Positions 34,393 to 43,033 of a stretch of 64,000 bases of DNA are shown piece by piece (position 1 is the first letter of the stretch; each line of letters opens with the position of its first letter). The notes under the pieces were generated by a model that saw only the letters and a list, made by a program, of their open reading frames with translations, had not been told where the DNA came from and searched no databases. Source of the DNA: Pollutimonas sp963712655 (GTDB lineage Bacteria; Pseudomonadota; Gammaproteobacteria; Burkholderiales; Burkholderiaceae_B); contig CAVQIT010000009.1 in the NCBI GenBank assembly GCA_963712655.1, forward strand, positions 124,001-188,000, given 5' to 3'. The translations under genes were made by a program, and so were the position numbers.

Positions 34393-35103
34393 ATGCGTCA
34401 AATTATGCTGGATACGGAAACCACCGGCCTGGATCCTTCCCGGGGTCATAGGGTGGTTGAGCTTGCCTGCGTGGAAATGGTCAATCGCACCTTGACTGGC
34501 CGTCATTTGCATCTGTACTTGAATCCGGACCGCGATAGCGATCCTGAAGCCCTTGCCATACATGGCTTGACGACCGAGTTCCTGTCGGGCCATCCGCGTT
34601 TCGCGGACGTGGCGCAGCAGTTGGTGGATTATGTCCAGGGCGCCGAGGTCATTATCCATAATGCCGCCTTCGATACCAAGTTCCTGACGGCCGAACTGGC
34701 CCGCGCGGGCCTGCCGGCTTTCGACCAACTGTGCGACAAGGTCACCGATTCCTTGCTGTACGCGCGCGAACTCCATCCGGGAAAACGCAATTCGCTGGAT
34801 GCCCTGTGCGAACGCTATGGCATTTCGAATGCGCACCGCACATTGCACGGCGCTTTGCTCGACTCGGAATTGCTGGCCGATGTATGGCTGGCCATGACGC
34901 GCGGCCAGGACGCGCTGTTGATGGATTTCGAGGAAGACAGCGGCACGGATGTAAACGGCATCCGGATCGAAAAATTCGACGCTTCGGTGCTGCAGGTGCT
35001 GATGGCGAACGAAAGCGAGCTGCGGCAGCATGCAGCTTATGTGGCCGAATTGGACAAGGCGGCCGGCAAGCCATCCTTGTGGCGCTTGGCTGAGCCAGCC
35101 TAG
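34393..35103 (+). CDS. dnaQ: DNA polymerase III epsilon subunit (3'-5' proofreading exonuclease)
   Basis: The 236-residue DEDDh exonuclease has Exo I DTETTGLDP at residue 7, the Exo II region HNAAFDTKFL near 96 and the Exo III HRTLHGALLDSELLADVWL near 155, plus a C-terminal tail for binding the alpha subunit. The ATG follows AACAGGATTTTT. It ends about 80 bases before the tRNA-Val gene, a known betaproteobacterial arrangement. Confidence 0.95.
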   Translation: MRQIMLDTETTGLDPSRGHRVVELACVEMVNRTLTGRHLHLYLNPDRDSDPEALAIHGLTTEFLSGHPRFADVAQQLVDYVQGAEVIIHNAAFDTKFLTAELARAGLPAFDQLCDKVTDSLLYARELHPGKRNSLDALCERYGISNAHRTLHGALLDSELLADVWLAMTRGQDALLMDFEEDSGTDVNGIRIEKFDASVLQVLMANESELRQHAAYVAELDKAAGKPSLWRLAEPA

Positions 35104-35182
35104 CCGACTTGGTGTACAATTGCGGCCTTCGCAGTAGTCGTGGTTGCGCCTTATGTTTACAGCGTGGCGCCATGGCAGCTTC

Positions 35183-35257
35183 GGGCGGTTAACTCAGTGG
35201 TAGAGTGCCACCTTCACACGGTGGAAGTCACAAGTTCGAACCTTGTACCGCCCACCA
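35183..35257 (+). tRNA. tRNA-Val (anticodon CAC)
   Basis: The 75-base sequence folds as a full cloverleaf: acceptor GGGCGGT with ACCGCCC, a D arm with AGTGGTA loop, anticodon stem CCACC/GGTGG around loop TTCACAC (anticodon CAC, reading GUG), T arm ACAAG/CTTGT around TTCGAAC, and an encoded 3' CCA. It marks the end of the conserved housekeeping block; accessory genes start directly after it. No second copy of its 3' end was found in the window. Confidence 0.97.
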
Positions 35258-35287
35258 GAATTCATTTGACCGACACTTCACCCTAGC

Positions 35288-35500
35288 TTAATTGCTGTCC
35301 AGCCGATCAAGTATGGCGAGGGCTTTCTTTTGATCGGCACTGGTGGCCAGCGTTTTGAAGCGCATTTCCACATCAAATGCGGCAATGGCTTGGGTACTCA
35401 TTTCTTCGACCAGCTTGTTAACGCTAAGGCCGCGCGACCGCGCCAATGTCTTTAGGCGTTGTGCGGCATCTTCCGGCAAACGTATCGTCAGTGTGCTCAT
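35288..35500 (-). CDS. Ribbon-helix-helix antitoxin
   Basis: The 70-residue protein starts MSTLTIRLPEDAAQRLKTLA, a classic RHH/CopG strand followed by SRGLSVNKLVEEMS, and ends in an acidic tail that would cover the toxin. It overlaps the PIN gene by four bases (ATGA), so the two are coupled. The order is unusual, with the toxin gene first. The ATG at 35500 is the natural start; an open extension upstream is only the overlap with the toxin gene. Confidence 0.85.
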   Translation of the reverse strand: MSTLTIRLPEDAAQRLKTLARSRGLSVNKLVEEMSTQAIAAFDVEMRFKTLATSADQKKALAILDRLDSN

Positions 35501-35916
35501 GGCAGACTCTCCAAACATTGTGCGGGAGTTAGCACCCGCAATTCCTTCCAGACCAATTCTCCGCGTGCCACATCCCGGACGTTGTGCGTCACAATGGCTT
35601 GTGCGCCACCGGCAATGGCCAGTTCGATAAGATGATTGTCGCCTTCGTCCGGTAAATTCGGCCGCCAACCGTAATATATTGATACCCAGCGGCCAGATTG
35701 GGCAAGCGCGGCTAAAACCTCGCGACGTTCTTGGGCTGTTGTCAGGTTTGTCCAGATGGGGCGGCTAAGTAGGTCTTCGTACTCCAGCCACAGGGCATTA
35801 CCGAACAGTGGCATATATCCGCCAAGCAGGATACGGCGCAGCACTTCACGCGATGCGCCGCCTTCCGACCGCAGGGCCGAGACAAACACGTTGGTATCCA
35901 GGACAATCACTGTCAT
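35497..35916 (-). CDS. PIN-domain toxin (PIN_3/VapC-like)
   Basis: The 139-residue protein has a PIN fold: N-terminal VIVLDTNVFVSAL with the first acidic residue, an LEYEDLLSRP stretch with the next acids near residue 50, and LPDEGDNHLIELAIAGGAQAIVTHN near 95-120 with the last acids. PIN toxins are ribonucleases that cut tRNA or mRNA. I use the ATG at 35916 rather than an upstream one, since it begins at the first beta strand. It sits 660 bases from tRNA-Val and precedes its antitoxin. Confidence 0.85.
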   Translation of the reverse strand: MTVIVLDTNVFVSALRSEGGASREVLRRILLGGYMPLFGNALWLEYEDLLSRPIWTNLTTAQERREVLAALAQSGRWVSIYYGWRPNLPDEGDNHLIELAIAGGAQAIVTHNVRDVARGELVWKELRVLTPAQCLESLP

Positions 35917-36042
35917 GCTTGATAGCATATATGACATCAATTCGCTTCACAAGTTCCGTGTACGTGGTTAGGGTTTTGCAGATGCAACAAAACATGCGCC
36001 GATCTCAGATTCCCTGGGCGCGAACGAGTGAATCTCATCGAT

Positions 36043-36180
36043 ATGAAACGTTTCATTGACTTTTGAATTTTTCATATGTAGCATCTAATCCATTGAAATA
36101 GCGAATACATCGATATTCATATGAAACGTTTCATTTGATTTGGAATTCTCATAGTTGGCATCGAATCAATTGAAAGCGAA
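36043..36180. promoter_or_regulatory. Tandem LacI-type operators in a duplicated promoter segment
   Basis: ATGAAACGTTTCAT, a perfect 14-bp palindrome, stands at 36043-36056 and again at 36121-36134. The surrounding sequence is also duplicated: 36043-36105 aligns with 36121-36180 along about 60 bases with scattered changes. The same palindrome occurs at 39204-39217. The sites precede the enoyl-CoA hydratase gene, and the LacI-family gene at 47382 is the likely source of the repressor. The region 35917-36235 has no gene. Confidence 0.75.
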
Positions 36181-36235
36181 GGGGTGGGCTTGAGCCTGCC
36201 ATTTCTCGGACACCAGACCTGTACTAGAGCCTCTT

Positions 36236-37024
36236 ATGGAATTTGAAACCCTACTCTGCGAACGTGATGTGAACGGATGCTTGTCAGTGACCATCAACCG
36301 TCCACAGGTGCGCAATGCCATCAGCACCAAGGTGGGAGAAGAATTGAGGGCCCTGTTTGGGCCGATGAGGTTCGCACCCGGAGATTTCCGTTGCGTGATT
36401 CTTACGGGCGCTGGCGACAAGGCCTTCAGTTCGGGCGGCGATCTCAAGGAAAGAAAGAACATGACGGACGCCGCGTGGCGGCTTCAGCATGCGATCTTTG
36501 AAGAGGCGTTTTATGCGGTTATGGAATGCCCGATTCCGGTGATCGCCGCGGTCAATGGCGTGGCTTACGCGGGCGGCTGCGAACTCGCGCTCGCTTGTGA
36601 CTTTATCTATGCTTCCTCGGATGCAAGGTTTGCCCTGACGGAAGCAAGCCTTGGCATCATTCCAGGATGTGGCGGCACGCAGAATCTGTCGCGAGCGGTA
36701 GGGGCCCGGCGTGCCAAGGAGCTGATCATGACAGCCCAGCCTTTCAGCGCACAGCAGGCCTATGAATGGGGAATGCTGAGCGCGATTTGCGAACCGCGGG
36801 AATTGATGCCGACGGTCGCCGCCGTCGCGGCCAGTATCTGTCGCAATGCGCCGCTGTCCATCATTCAGGCGAAGAAGGCCATCCAATACGGTATGCAATC
36901 CGACTTGAAAACGGGTTTGGCCATTGAGGTGTCGGCTTACGAACGAGTCCTTGCATCCGAAGATAGGCTGGAGGGTGTTCTGGCGTTCAACGAAAAGCGT
37001 CTTCCAAGGTTTCAGGGGAAATGA
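36236..37024 (+). CDS. Enoyl-CoA hydratase/isomerase family protein
   Basis: The 262-residue crotonase-fold enzyme shows the oxyanion-hole segments AFSSGGDLKERKNM near residue 62 and NGVAYAGGCELALACDFIYAS near 102, and the EASLGIIPGCGGTQNLSR stretch near 137 that carries the catalytic acid in hydratases. It is the first gene after the LacI-type operators. In the proposed pathway it would hydrate 3-methylglutaconyl-CoA to HMG-CoA. Confidence 0.9.
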   Translation: MEFETLLCERDVNGCLSVTINRPQVRNAISTKVGEELRALFGPMRFAPGDFRCVILTGAGDKAFSSGGDLKERKNMTDAAWRLQHAIFEEAFYAVMECPIPVIAAVNGVAYAGGCELALACDFIYASSDARFALTEASLGIIPGCGGTQNLSRAVGARRAKELIMTAQPFSAQQAYEWGMLSAICEPRELMPTVAAVAASICRNAPLSIIQAKKAIQYGMQSDLKTGLAIEVSAYERVLASEDRLEGVLAFNEKRLPRFQGK

Positions 37025-37093
37025 AACAGGGTTCCCGGGGGCGGAATTCCAAGGCCTTGGGTTGCATCAGGCATTTATTTTTTATATCCGATC

Positions 37094-38296
37094 ATGTCAA
37101 CATTATTCCCATTGAGTGACCTCACGGTCGTCGAAATAGGCCATACAGTGGCTGCGCCTTATGCCGGTATGATTCTCGCCGAACTCGGCGCCAATGTCAT
37201 CAAGATCGAAGCGCCGGATGGCGGAGACTACTCCCGCGGCATGCCGCCTTTCCGCGAGGATGGGACCTCGAGCATGTATCAGTCGCTCAATCGCGGAAAA
37301 CGCAGCGTCGTGATAGACATGAAGAACAAGGAAGAGGCTCGTCTGCTGCGCGATCTTATCCTCGAAGATGCGGATGTCCTCATTCACAATCTGAAGTTCG
37401 GCGCAATGGAGAAACTCGGCTTCGGGGCGGAAGAGCTTTGTGCGAAAAAGCCATCGCTGGTGTATTGCAATGTCGGTGCATTCGGCCATACGGGGCCTTT
37501 GCGAGAGCGGCCGGGGTACGACCCGCTGATGCAGGCATATGCCGGCATCATGAGCATCATGGGCGAAGACTTGCGGCCTCCGGTGCGTGTCGGCGTTTCA
37601 ATTACCGACATGGCCGCGGGCTTGTGGGCGGTTATCGGGATCCAGGCGGCTTGCAGGGAGCAGGCATTGACGGGGCGCGGAGGCGTGATTGACACCTCGC
37701 TATTCGAGACGGCCTTGTATTGGCTGACCGTTCAATACGCGTCGTTCGATGCCTCTGGCGCTGTTCCAAAACGGGAAGGTTCGGGCGTGGCGATGATGGT
37801 TCCTTATCAAGCATTTGAGAGCCTCGATTCGCATCTCATGGTTGCCGCCGGCAACGACAATAATTTTCAACGGCTATGTCTCGCCGTCGATCGGCCGGAT
37901 TTGATGGATGACCCACGATTCGCCCTGAATAGGGATAGGGTTTCGAACCGCGCGGAGATAGTCATGATTCTTGCCGACATCTTCAAGCGAAAAAGTACCA
38001 ACGATTGGCTGCGGATTCTCGAGGCGGCCAATGTCCCATGCAGTGCCATCAATACAGTGGACCAGTTGGTGGACGATCCGCAGGCCCAGGCGCTGGGAAT
38101 CTTTCAGAAATCACCTGATGGGAACGGGACAATACTCGGTTTGCCCCTTTCCTTCAATACGGTCCGTCCTCCGTTCCGAACCGCGGCGCCTCGTCTTGGA
38201 GAGCATACACAGGAAGTGCTGGACGCTCTTCGCTTGCGGACGAAATCCGCAACCCTGGTTGAGGCAACCCAGGGCCGAAACTCACCCTTAGTTTAA
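37094..38296 (+). CDS. CaiB/BaiF family (class III) CoA-transferase
   Basis: The 400-residue enzyme begins LSDLTVVEIGHTVAAPYAGM, the family's first motif, followed by GANVIKIEAPDGGDYSRGMPP and the catalytic aspartate in SITDMAAGLWAVIGI near residue 170. Class III enzymes move CoA between acids, often with succinyl-CoA as donor. Here it probably activates a dicarboxylic acid entering the cluster's pathway. It lies 69 bases after the hydratase gene. Confidence 0.92.
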   Translation: MSTLFPLSDLTVVEIGHTVAAPYAGMILAELGANVIKIEAPDGGDYSRGMPPFREDGTSSMYQSLNRGKRSVVIDMKNKEEARLLRDLILEDADVLIHNLKFGAMEKLGFGAEELCAKKPSLVYCNVGAFGHTGPLRERPGYDPLMQAYAGIMSIMGEDLRPPVRVGVSITDMAAGLWAVIGIQAACREQALTGRGGVIDTSLFETALYWLTVQYASFDASGAVPKREGSGVAMMVPYQAFESLDSHLMVAAGNDNNFQRLCLAVDRPDLMDDPRFALNRDRVSNRAEIVMILADIFKRKSTNDWLRILEAANVPCSAINTVDQLVDDPQAQALGIFQKSPDGNGTILGLPLSFNTVRPPFRTAAPRLGEHTQEVLDALRLRTKSATLVEATQGRNSPLV

Positions 38297-38305
38297 GGAA
38301 TAGTT

Positions 38306-39151
38306 ATGAAGTTATTGCGGTATGGCCCGTTGGGCGCTGAAAAGCCTGGCATCCTGGATGATCAAGGCAGGATCCGGGACCTGTCATCTGTCGTCGCCGA
38401 CATCAGTGCGGATACGATTTCTCCGGCTGGCCTGGCCAAACTGGCACAGTTGAATCCGGATACGCTTCCCCTTGTCGCGGGAGAGCCGCGCATCGGGCAG
38501 CCTGTCGCGAATGTTGGAAAGTTTCTTGCCGTTGGCCTGAACTATTCAGACCATGCCCTTGAGTCAAATATGGCGGAGCCGAAAGAGCCCGTTATCTTCA
38601 TGAAAGCCGTGTCCTGCTTGTGCGGCCCCAACGACGACGTGGTTCTTCCTCCAAATTCGATAAAAGTGGACTGGGAGGCGGAAATAGGCATAGTCATGGG
38701 CGGCAAGGCTCAGTATGTCAGTCCCGAGCGAGCGCTTGATTACGTGGCGGGATTCTGTGTCGTGAATGATGTGTCCGAACGCCATTTTCAACTCGAGCGC
38801 GGCGGCACATGGGACAAAGGCAAGGGCTTCGATACCTTCGGGCCGGTAGGTCCGTGGCTGGTGACACGCGACGAAGTCGGTGATGTCCAAGCGCTCGATA
38901 TTTGGCTCGAGGTCAATGGCGAGCGCATGCAGAACGGGAATACAAGCCGGATGATCTTCCCGTGCGCGGCTATCGTGAGCTATCTCAGCGAACTGATGAC
39001 GCTGATGCCGGGCGATATCATCACGACAGGCACGCCGGCGGGCGTCGGCATGGGCATGAAGCCGCCTCGCTATCTGCGCGCTGGAGACGTCATCACGCTA
39101 GGCATCCAGAAGCTCGGCACTCAAAAACAGCAGGTCAGGAACAGGTCCTGA
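38306..39151 (+). CDS. Fumarylacetoacetate hydrolase family protein
   Basis: The 281-residue protein has an N-terminal FAH-specific region and a C-terminal catalytic core. GLNYSDHA near residue 80 carries the histidine; metal ligands are in DWEAEIGIVMG near 123 and NDVSERHFQ near 155; KGFDTFGPVGPWL and TGTPAGVGMG near 240 are family marks. FAH-fold enzymes hydrolyse C-C bonds of diketo acids, or act as isomerases or decarboxylases. It starts nine bases after the CaiB stop. Confidence 0.9.
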   Translation: MKLLRYGPLGAEKPGILDDQGRIRDLSSVVADISADTISPAGLAKLAQLNPDTLPLVAGEPRIGQPVANVGKFLAVGLNYSDHALESNMAEPKEPVIFMKAVSCLCGPNDDVVLPPNSIKVDWEAEIGIVMGGKAQYVSPERALDYVAGFCVVNDVSERHFQLERGGTWDKGKGFDTFGPVGPWLVTRDEVGDVQALDIWLEVNGERMQNGNTSRMIFPCAAIVSYLSELMTLMPGDIITTGTPAGVGMGMKPPRYLRAGDVITLGIQKLGTQKQQVRNRS

Positions 39152-39203
39152 CTTTTCAGGCAGGTAGCTAGTCAAGTAAGTCATCGAAGAAAACCGCCAC
39201 GTA

Positions 39204-39217
39204 ATGAAACGTTTCAT
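39204..39217. promoter_or_regulatory. Third LacI-type operator
   Basis: ATGAAACGTTTCAT, identical to the two sites at 36043 and 36121, lies 38 bases before the HMG-CoA-lyase-like start. It implies a second promoter inside the cluster under the same LacI-family control. Confidence 0.72.
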
Positions 39218-39255
39218 TTATGACGCTCTAAATTTGAACAACTTTGGAATTTCCT

Positions 39256-40188
39256 ATGGCATCCCACATTACCCTGCGCGAAGTCGGCTTGCGCGACGGA
39301 CTTCAGATCATCAAGACCATTGTTCCCACTCAGGTCAAGCTGGAATGGATACGAGCCGAGCATGATGCCGGTGTCCAGGAGATAGAAGTCTGCTCCTTTG
39401 TTCCTGCCCGCCTGATTCCCCAGTTCTCGGATGCCACGGAAGTTGTGGAGGAGTCCCTGCAAATCAAGGGACTTACGGTTTCTGCCTTGATCCCCAACAT
39501 GAAGGGAGCGCAGCGTGGCGTGGAACTCGGCGTTCACAAGCTGAATTACGTCATGTCGGTCAGCGAAAGCCACAACATGGCCAACGTGCGACGTTCGGTC
39601 AAGGAGTCGCTCGATGATTTCCGAAATATCGTCAACATGCTGTGCGGCGTTCCCGCCGGTCGCCGACCCAAGCTGAGCGGCGGGCTATCCACGTCGTTCG
39701 GTTGCACGATTGAAGGCGAGGTTTCCGAAGACCGGGTGGTGGAACTGGCGGGTTTGCTGGCTGCGGCCGGCGCCGATGAGATCGTGGTCGCCGATACGGT
39801 CGGATACGCAGGGCCGAGTGCGGTCAAACGCGTTTTCGAGCGCGTCCTGAAGGAGGTCGGCGGTATTCCCGTAATCGCCCACTTTCACGACACGCGCGGT
39901 CTTGGGCTGGCGAATTCGGCCGCGGCGCTCGATGCCGGGGTGCGCTATTTCGATGCCACGCTTGCAGGCTTGGGTGGGTGTCCCTACGCGCCGGGCGCGA
40001 CCGGTAATGTGGTCATCGAGGATTTGGCATTTTTGTGCGACAGCATGGGGTTCTCGACGGGTATCGATATCGATGGATTGGTATCCGTAAGGCGGATTCT
40101 CTCCCGGGCCTTGCCTGATGAAAAGCTTGCCGGCGCTATCGCCGTTGCCGGATTGCCGCGCAAACCGGCCAAGACGGTCGCCGCCTGA
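39256..40188 (+). CDS. Hydroxymethylglutaryl-CoA lyase-like enzyme
   Basis: The 310-residue protein has the HMGL marks: TLREVGLRDGLQ at the start (metal aspartate and catalytic arginine), EVCSFVPARLIPQF near residue 42, AHFHDTRGLGLANS with the metal histidines, and the active-site cysteine in GLGGCPYAPGATGNV near 240. HMG-CoA lyases split 3-hydroxy-3-methylglutaryl-CoA into acetyl-CoA and acetoacetate; relatives cleave citramalyl-CoA. I use the ATG at 39256, although a TTG four codons upstream is possible. Confidence 0.9.
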   Translation: MASHITLREVGLRDGLQIIKTIVPTQVKLEWIRAEHDAGVQEIEVCSFVPARLIPQFSDATEVVEESLQIKGLTVSALIPNMKGAQRGVELGVHKLNYVMSVSESHNMANVRRSVKESLDDFRNIVNMLCGVPAGRRPKLSGGLSTSFGCTIEGEVSEDRVVELAGLLAAAGADEIVVADTVGYAGPSAVKRVFERVLKEVGGIPVIAHFHDTRGLGLANSAAALDAGVRYFDATLAGLGGCPYAPGATGNVVIEDLAFLCDSMGFSTGIDIDGLVSVRRILSRALPDEKLAGAIAVAGLPRKPAKTVAA

Positions 40189-40212
40189 TTTTATTTTTCC
40201 CGACAGGAATTC

Positions 40213-41406
40213 ATGAACGCAATCAACAATACAGAGTTTCAGCCCACCATGGTCCTGGGGGTGGATTTCCCCGAGCTGCGGGAAGCCGTGCGCCGCCTTT
40301 GCGCCGACTATCCGGGGTCTTATTGGCGCGGTCTCGAAACGACCAATAATTACCCTACGGAATTCATTGCCGCGCTGACCCAGGCGGGTTTTCTATCCGC
40401 GCTGATCCCCGAGCAGTATGGGGGCTCCGGTTTGCCCCTGCGCGCCGCCGCCGTCATTCTTGAGGAGATCAATGCTTCCGGTTGCGTGGCCAGCCAGGGG
40501 CATGCCCAGATGTACATCATGGGGACCTTGCTCCGTCACGGAAGCGACGAGCAGAAGGCACGGTATCTTCCGAAGATCGCCAGCGGAGAACTGCGGCTGC
40601 AGGCGTTCGGTGTGACGGAGCCCACTACCGGCTCGGACACGACAAGCCTGAAAACCAGGGCCGTTCGCGTCGGCGATCACTACGAGATCACGGGGCAGAA
40701 GGTATGGACATCCCGGGCATTGCATTCGGATTTGATGCTGCTTATCGCCAGGACGACCCCACTTTCGGACGTCAGGAAGAAGACGGAAGGGCTCTCGGTT
40801 TTTCTTGTGGATATCAAGGGTAGCCTTGGAAAGGGGCTAGAGATTCGCCCCATCGAGGCGATGATCAATCACGGTGCGACAGAAGTCTTCTTTGACAAGC
40901 TTCGGGTTCCCGCCGAAAACTTGATCGGCGAGGAAGGCAAGGGTTTTCGCTACATCCTGGACGGGATGAACGCGGAACGAATCCTGGTCGGAACCGAGGC
41001 TGTGGGAGATGGCCGATGGTGCCTTGAGCGCGCGGTGAGCTATGCCAAGGAACGCAGTGTTTTCGGCCGAAGCATTGGAAAGAACCAGGGAGTCCAGTTT
41101 CCCCTTGCGCGCTGCCACGTCGATCTGCAAGTCGCGGACATGATGTGCCGCCGTGCCGCCGCGCTTTTCGACGCGGGTGTCGAATGCGGGGCGGATGCCA
41201 ATATCGCCAAGCTGGTTGCCTCCGAAGCCGCTTTCAAGGCGGCGGATACCGCAATGCAGACCCTGGGGGGCTTTTCCTATGCGACCGAATACGATGTGGA
41301 GCGGAAATGGCGCGAAAGCCGTCTTTATCAGATCGCGCCGATCTCCACGAACATGATCCTCTCCTATATCGGCCAGCACGTTCTTGGCCTGGAGCGATCT
41401 TTCTGA
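40213..41406 (+). CDS. Acyl-CoA dehydrogenase
   Basis: The 397-residue flavoprotein has the N-terminal helical, central beta (QAFGVTEPTTGSDT near residue 135, KVWTSRALHSDLMLLIART near 165) and C-terminal helical domains. The catalytic glutamate is probably in YATEYDVERKWRESRL near 360. The N-terminal helices include a SGCVASQGHAQMYI stretch near 88. In the proposed route it would oxidise a 3-methylglutaryl-CoA-like thioester. It starts 24 bases after the lyase gene. Confidence 0.92.
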   Translation: MNAINNTEFQPTMVLGVDFPELREAVRRLCADYPGSYWRGLETTNNYPTEFIAALTQAGFLSALIPEQYGGSGLPLRAAAVILEEINASGCVASQGHAQMYIMGTLLRHGSDEQKARYLPKIASGELRLQAFGVTEPTTGSDTTSLKTRAVRVGDHYEITGQKVWTSRALHSDLMLLIARTTPLSDVRKKTEGLSVFLVDIKGSLGKGLEIRPIEAMINHGATEVFFDKLRVPAENLIGEEGKGFRYILDGMNAERILVGTEAVGDGRWCLERAVSYAKERSVFGRSIGKNQGVQFPLARCHVDLQVADMMCRRAAALFDAGVECGADANIAKLVASEAAFKAADTAMQTLGGFSYATEYDVERKWRESRLYQIAPISTNMILSYIGQHVLGLERSF

Positions 41407-41432
41407 ATAAAAACCATGAGGAGACGACAGCA

Positions 41433-41570
41433 ATGAAACGCAACAAAAAAAATCTGAAACGCTTTGCTTCAGATGGGGTATTGGAATCCACCCGCCGGGG
41501 GTGGCCGCGTCAAGAAAATCGCATTGAGTCGGTCGAGCTAACGATCGATGTTCGCGTAGCCCACTTATAA
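41433..41570 (+). CDS. Small 45-residue frame with strong ribosome-binding site
   Basis: An ATG at 41433 follows GAGGAGACGACAGC, a very good ribosome-binding site like those of the Bug genes, and begins MKRNKKNLKRF. The frame stops after 45 codons, and the rest has no recognisable family. It may be the remnant of a Bug gene, whose start signal was kept, or an unknown small basic protein. Confidence 0.35.
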   Translation: MKRNKKNLKRFASDGVLESTRRGWPRQENRIESVELTIDVRVAHL

Positions 41571-41587
41571 GCCTGGAGAACACAAAG

Positions 41588-41995
41588 ATGGTCACCTTGG
41601 ATGGAATCTGGATGTTGTCGGAGGCTCGGGCTTGGGATGAGCACGGCCTGCCGCTGAGTGCTCCTTATGGGAAGTCTCCCATGGGAACGATCGTTTTCGA
41701 GAACGGCCGGATGTTGGCCGCTCTGTGCAATGCCGATACGGAGATCGAGGCCACATCCCGGCGCGAGTACAGCTCCTATGGCGGGGCATATACATTCGAT
41801 GGGCGCACGCTGGAGGTTCTGGTCGACGTCGCATCGGATCCGACGCGCATCGGGGGCCGGCAAGTGCGCGACGTGGACTTCGAGGGGCAGCGGATGACGC
41901 TGCGCCCGCCTACTCGGGCATATGGTGGCGCGTGGCAACAACGAGAGCTTCTATGGGAGCGGGTTGCCGCGCTTCCATCGCGGTCCGGAATTTGA
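41588..41995 (+). CDS. Lipocalin-like domain protein
   Basis: The 135-residue protein resembles the Lipocalin_5 family of bacterial catabolic clusters: GIWMLSEARAWDEHGLPL near the start, SPMGTIVFENGRMLAAL near 30, YSSYGGAYTFDGRTLEVLVD near 60 and RQVRDVDFEGQRMTLRPP near 90. The role of these proteins is not established; binding of a hydrophobic ligand is possible. It lies between the dehydrogenase genes of the LacI cluster. Confidence 0.65.
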   Translation: MVTLDGIWMLSEARAWDEHGLPLSAPYGKSPMGTIVFENGRMLAALCNADTEIEATSRREYSSYGGAYTFDGRTLEVLVDVASDPTRIGGRQVRDVDFEGQRMTLRPPTRAYGGAWQQRELLWERVAALPSRSGI

Positions 41996-42012
41996 TGGAA
42001 AACGGAGGCAGC

Positions 42013-42996
42013 ATGACTGATAAAAAAAAACCAATTGTTGGATTCATCGGACTCGGCATCATGGGAGCATCCATGGCATCGAACCTGCAGAAGGCCGGAT
42101 ACGATCTCGTGGTCCATGATGTGCGCCGCGAAGCGACGCAAGCTCATATTGCAGCGGGCGCCCGCTGGGCCGATTCGCCGCGTGAAGTGGCCGAGGCATC
42201 CGAGGTGGTGCTTTCCTGCCTGCCGACTATCGCGAGTATCGAAGAGGTGGCGTTGGGCAAGAATGGCATCTTGTCCGGCATTCGCAAGGGGCAGGCCTAT
42301 TTCGAGCTTTCCACAAGCTCGCCGGAGCTGGTCAAGTGTCTGCACGCCGCTTTTTCGGAGAAAGGCGCCCATGTCCTTGACGCTCCCGTCAGCGGCGGTG
42401 CGGTTGGCGCAAAGCGGGGCCGTCTCGCGATTTGGGTCGGCGGCGACAAGCCGAGCTATCTACGCTATGAGCCGGTGCTACGCGCCATGGGAGACCAGCC
42501 CGTGCATGTCGGAAACATCGGGACAGGGTTGATCACCAAGCTGGTGAACAACTGCGCGGCACAGGCGACACAAGCCGCCATCGCGGAAGTATTTGTGCTT
42601 GGTGTCAAGGCCGGGGCGGAGCCACTGTCTTTATGGGAAGCGCTTCGTCAGGGCGCCGCGGGACGGCGGCGCACGTTCGATGGCCTGGTCGACGAGTATC
42701 TCCCCGCCAGATACGACCCGCCGAACTCGGCGCTTCGCATTGTCCACAAGGATCTGATGACCGCGACCGACCTGGCGCGTGATCTCGGCGTTCCGATGCG
42801 CATTGCCAATCTTGCTCTCGCCGATATCCAGGAAGCGATGCTGCGCGGCTGGTCCGAGCGCGACAGCCGATCCGTGATGCTGCTGCCCCAGGAGCGCGCC
42901 GGCGTATCCATACAGGCGAGCCCCGAGGGTATTGAAGATATATTGCGTCGAGATCCGCCGGCGCCGTCCGATTCCAAGCGCGGCATCCAAAAATAG
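42013..42996 (+). CDS. 3-hydroxyisobutyrate dehydrogenase-family oxidoreductase
   Basis: The 327-residue protein shows VGFIGLGIMGASMASNLQ at the start, VLDAPVSGGAVGAKRGRL near residue 120 and the catalytic lysine in TKLVNNCAAQATQ near 175. It should oxidise a beta-hydroxy acid with NAD(P). The frame is open far upstream, but the ATG at 42013 follows ACGGAGG and begins directly at the cofactor strand. Confidence 0.9.
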   Translation: MTDKKKPIVGFIGLGIMGASMASNLQKAGYDLVVHDVRREATQAHIAAGARWADSPREVAEASEVVLSCLPTIASIEEVALGKNGILSGIRKGQAYFELSTSSPELVKCLHAAFSEKGAHVLDAPVSGGAVGAKRGRLAIWVGGDKPSYLRYEPVLRAMGDQPVHVGNIGTGLITKLVNNCAAQATQAAIAEVFVLGVKAGAEPLSLWEALRQGAAGRRRTFDGLVDEYLPARYDPPNSALRIVHKDLMTATDLARDLGVPMRIANLALADIQEAMLRGWSERDSRSVMLLPQERAGVSIQASPEGIEDILRRDPPAPSDSKRGIQK

Positions 42997-43033
42997 AGAT
43001 GCGAACCTATCATTCAAAAGGATGAATACTATT

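Noticed and set aside
35183..35257. tRNA-Val as attachment site of a genomic island
   Set aside because: No second copy of the tRNA 3' end and no integrase gene are visible in the window, so the boundary cannot be claimed.
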